5,223 nucleotides of DNA from Christensenella sp. UBA941 (GTDB taxonomy: Bacteria; Bacillota; Clostridia; Christensenellales; UBA941), in assembly GCA_002293365.1 (NCBI GenBank), contig DBDD01000289.1, positions 1 to 5,223 of the forward strand. The letters are read 5' to 3'. How positions within the stretch are numbered: the stretch's first letter is position 1; every line of letters starts with the position of its first letter. A program made the position numbers and the translations under genes. Shown piece by piece: positions 5,164 through 5,223 of this stretch. The notes beneath the pieces were generated by a model. That model saw only the letters and a program-made list of their open reading frames with translations. It did not search any database and was not told the DNA's origin.

Positions 5164-5223
5164 TTAGTAGATGCTCGCCCATTCTTCGATATTGGCGGGT
5201 TCGAATTTGAAGGGAGGCCCAAG
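5164..5223 (-). CDS. C-terminal end of an upstream gene, possibly a sugar ABC-transporter binding protein
   Basis: The minus-strand frame entering at the window edge reads LGPPFKFEPANIEEWASIY and then stops at TAA (5166-5164), so only 19 residues are visible. It has the same orientation as the operon, and a strong hairpin follows the stop. Endings of the form PFxFxxxNIxEW/F are common in periplasmic-binding-protein-type sugar receptors (rhamnose/ribose class), which would suit an uptake system for this operon. That assignment is a guess from a very short tail. It could equally be a sugar isomerase or an unrelated protein. The reading frame itself is credible because of its sensible composition and the hairpin placed just after the stop. 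Confidence 0.55.
   Translation of the reverse strand, partial: LGPPFKFEPANIEEWASIY

Noticed and set aside
4998..5222. 74-codon minus-strand open frame covering the upstream intergenic region
   Set aside because: It runs through element B and the hairpin, and its codons overlap the better-supported gene end LGPPFKFEP in another frame. The composition is typical of translated palindromic repeats, and its ATG has no convincing ribosome binding site.

Overview
The window carries a sugar-catabolism operon on the minus strand, read from high to low coordinates. In order it holds the last codons of an upstream gene (5223-5164), a class II aldolase (4947-3871), a rhamnulokinase-type FGGY kinase (3726-2251), a short-chain dehydrogenase of the sorbitol-6-phosphate dehydrogenase type (2254-1379), a PHP-domain protein (1370-195), and the 5' end of a zinc-type alcohol dehydrogenase resembling L-sorbose-1-phosphate reductase (198-43). 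The last gene breaks off near the window edge. Kinase/SDR and PHP/dehydrogenase are joined by 4-bp ATGA overlaps, and SDR/PHP by an 8-nt gap. Every complete gene has a purine-rich Shine-Dalgarno sequence. No plus-strand gene is convincing.

The organism is most likely an uncultured member of the Clostridia (Bacillota). The basis is strong AGGAGG-type ribosome binding sites, the recognisable character of the proteins, and intergenic palindromic repeats beginning TGTAGGGG and ending CCCCTACA, which I associate with gut Clostridia. This is inference; no marker gene is present.

The chemistry points to phosphorylation of a ketose at C1 (kinase), retro-aldol cleavage of a ketose-1-phosphate (aldolase), and two oxidoreductases that in the L-sorbose pathway interconvert ketose phosphates through an alditol phosphate. 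The PHP protein is probably a metal-dependent hydrolase, but two of its usual metal-ligand motifs are altered. L-rhamnose is the simplest substrate guess from the kinase. However, there is no rhamnose isomerase in view, and the paired polyol-phosphate dehydrogenases are not part of the classical rhamnose route.

The two intergenic regions (3727-3870 and 4948-5163) each hold a palindromic element. If bounded by the TTAA on either side, both are exactly 107 bp (3742-3848 and 4987-5093). Each has two head-to-head arms starting TGTAGGGG, and each arm also folds into its own small hairpin. The stem sequences differ between arms, but pairing is kept by compensatory changes. The elements sit on either side of the aldolase gene, whose immediate flanks also share a 19-bp inverted match and a 10-bp direct match. 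This repeat system, the altered PHP protein and the unusual enzyme combination are the points most worth following up.
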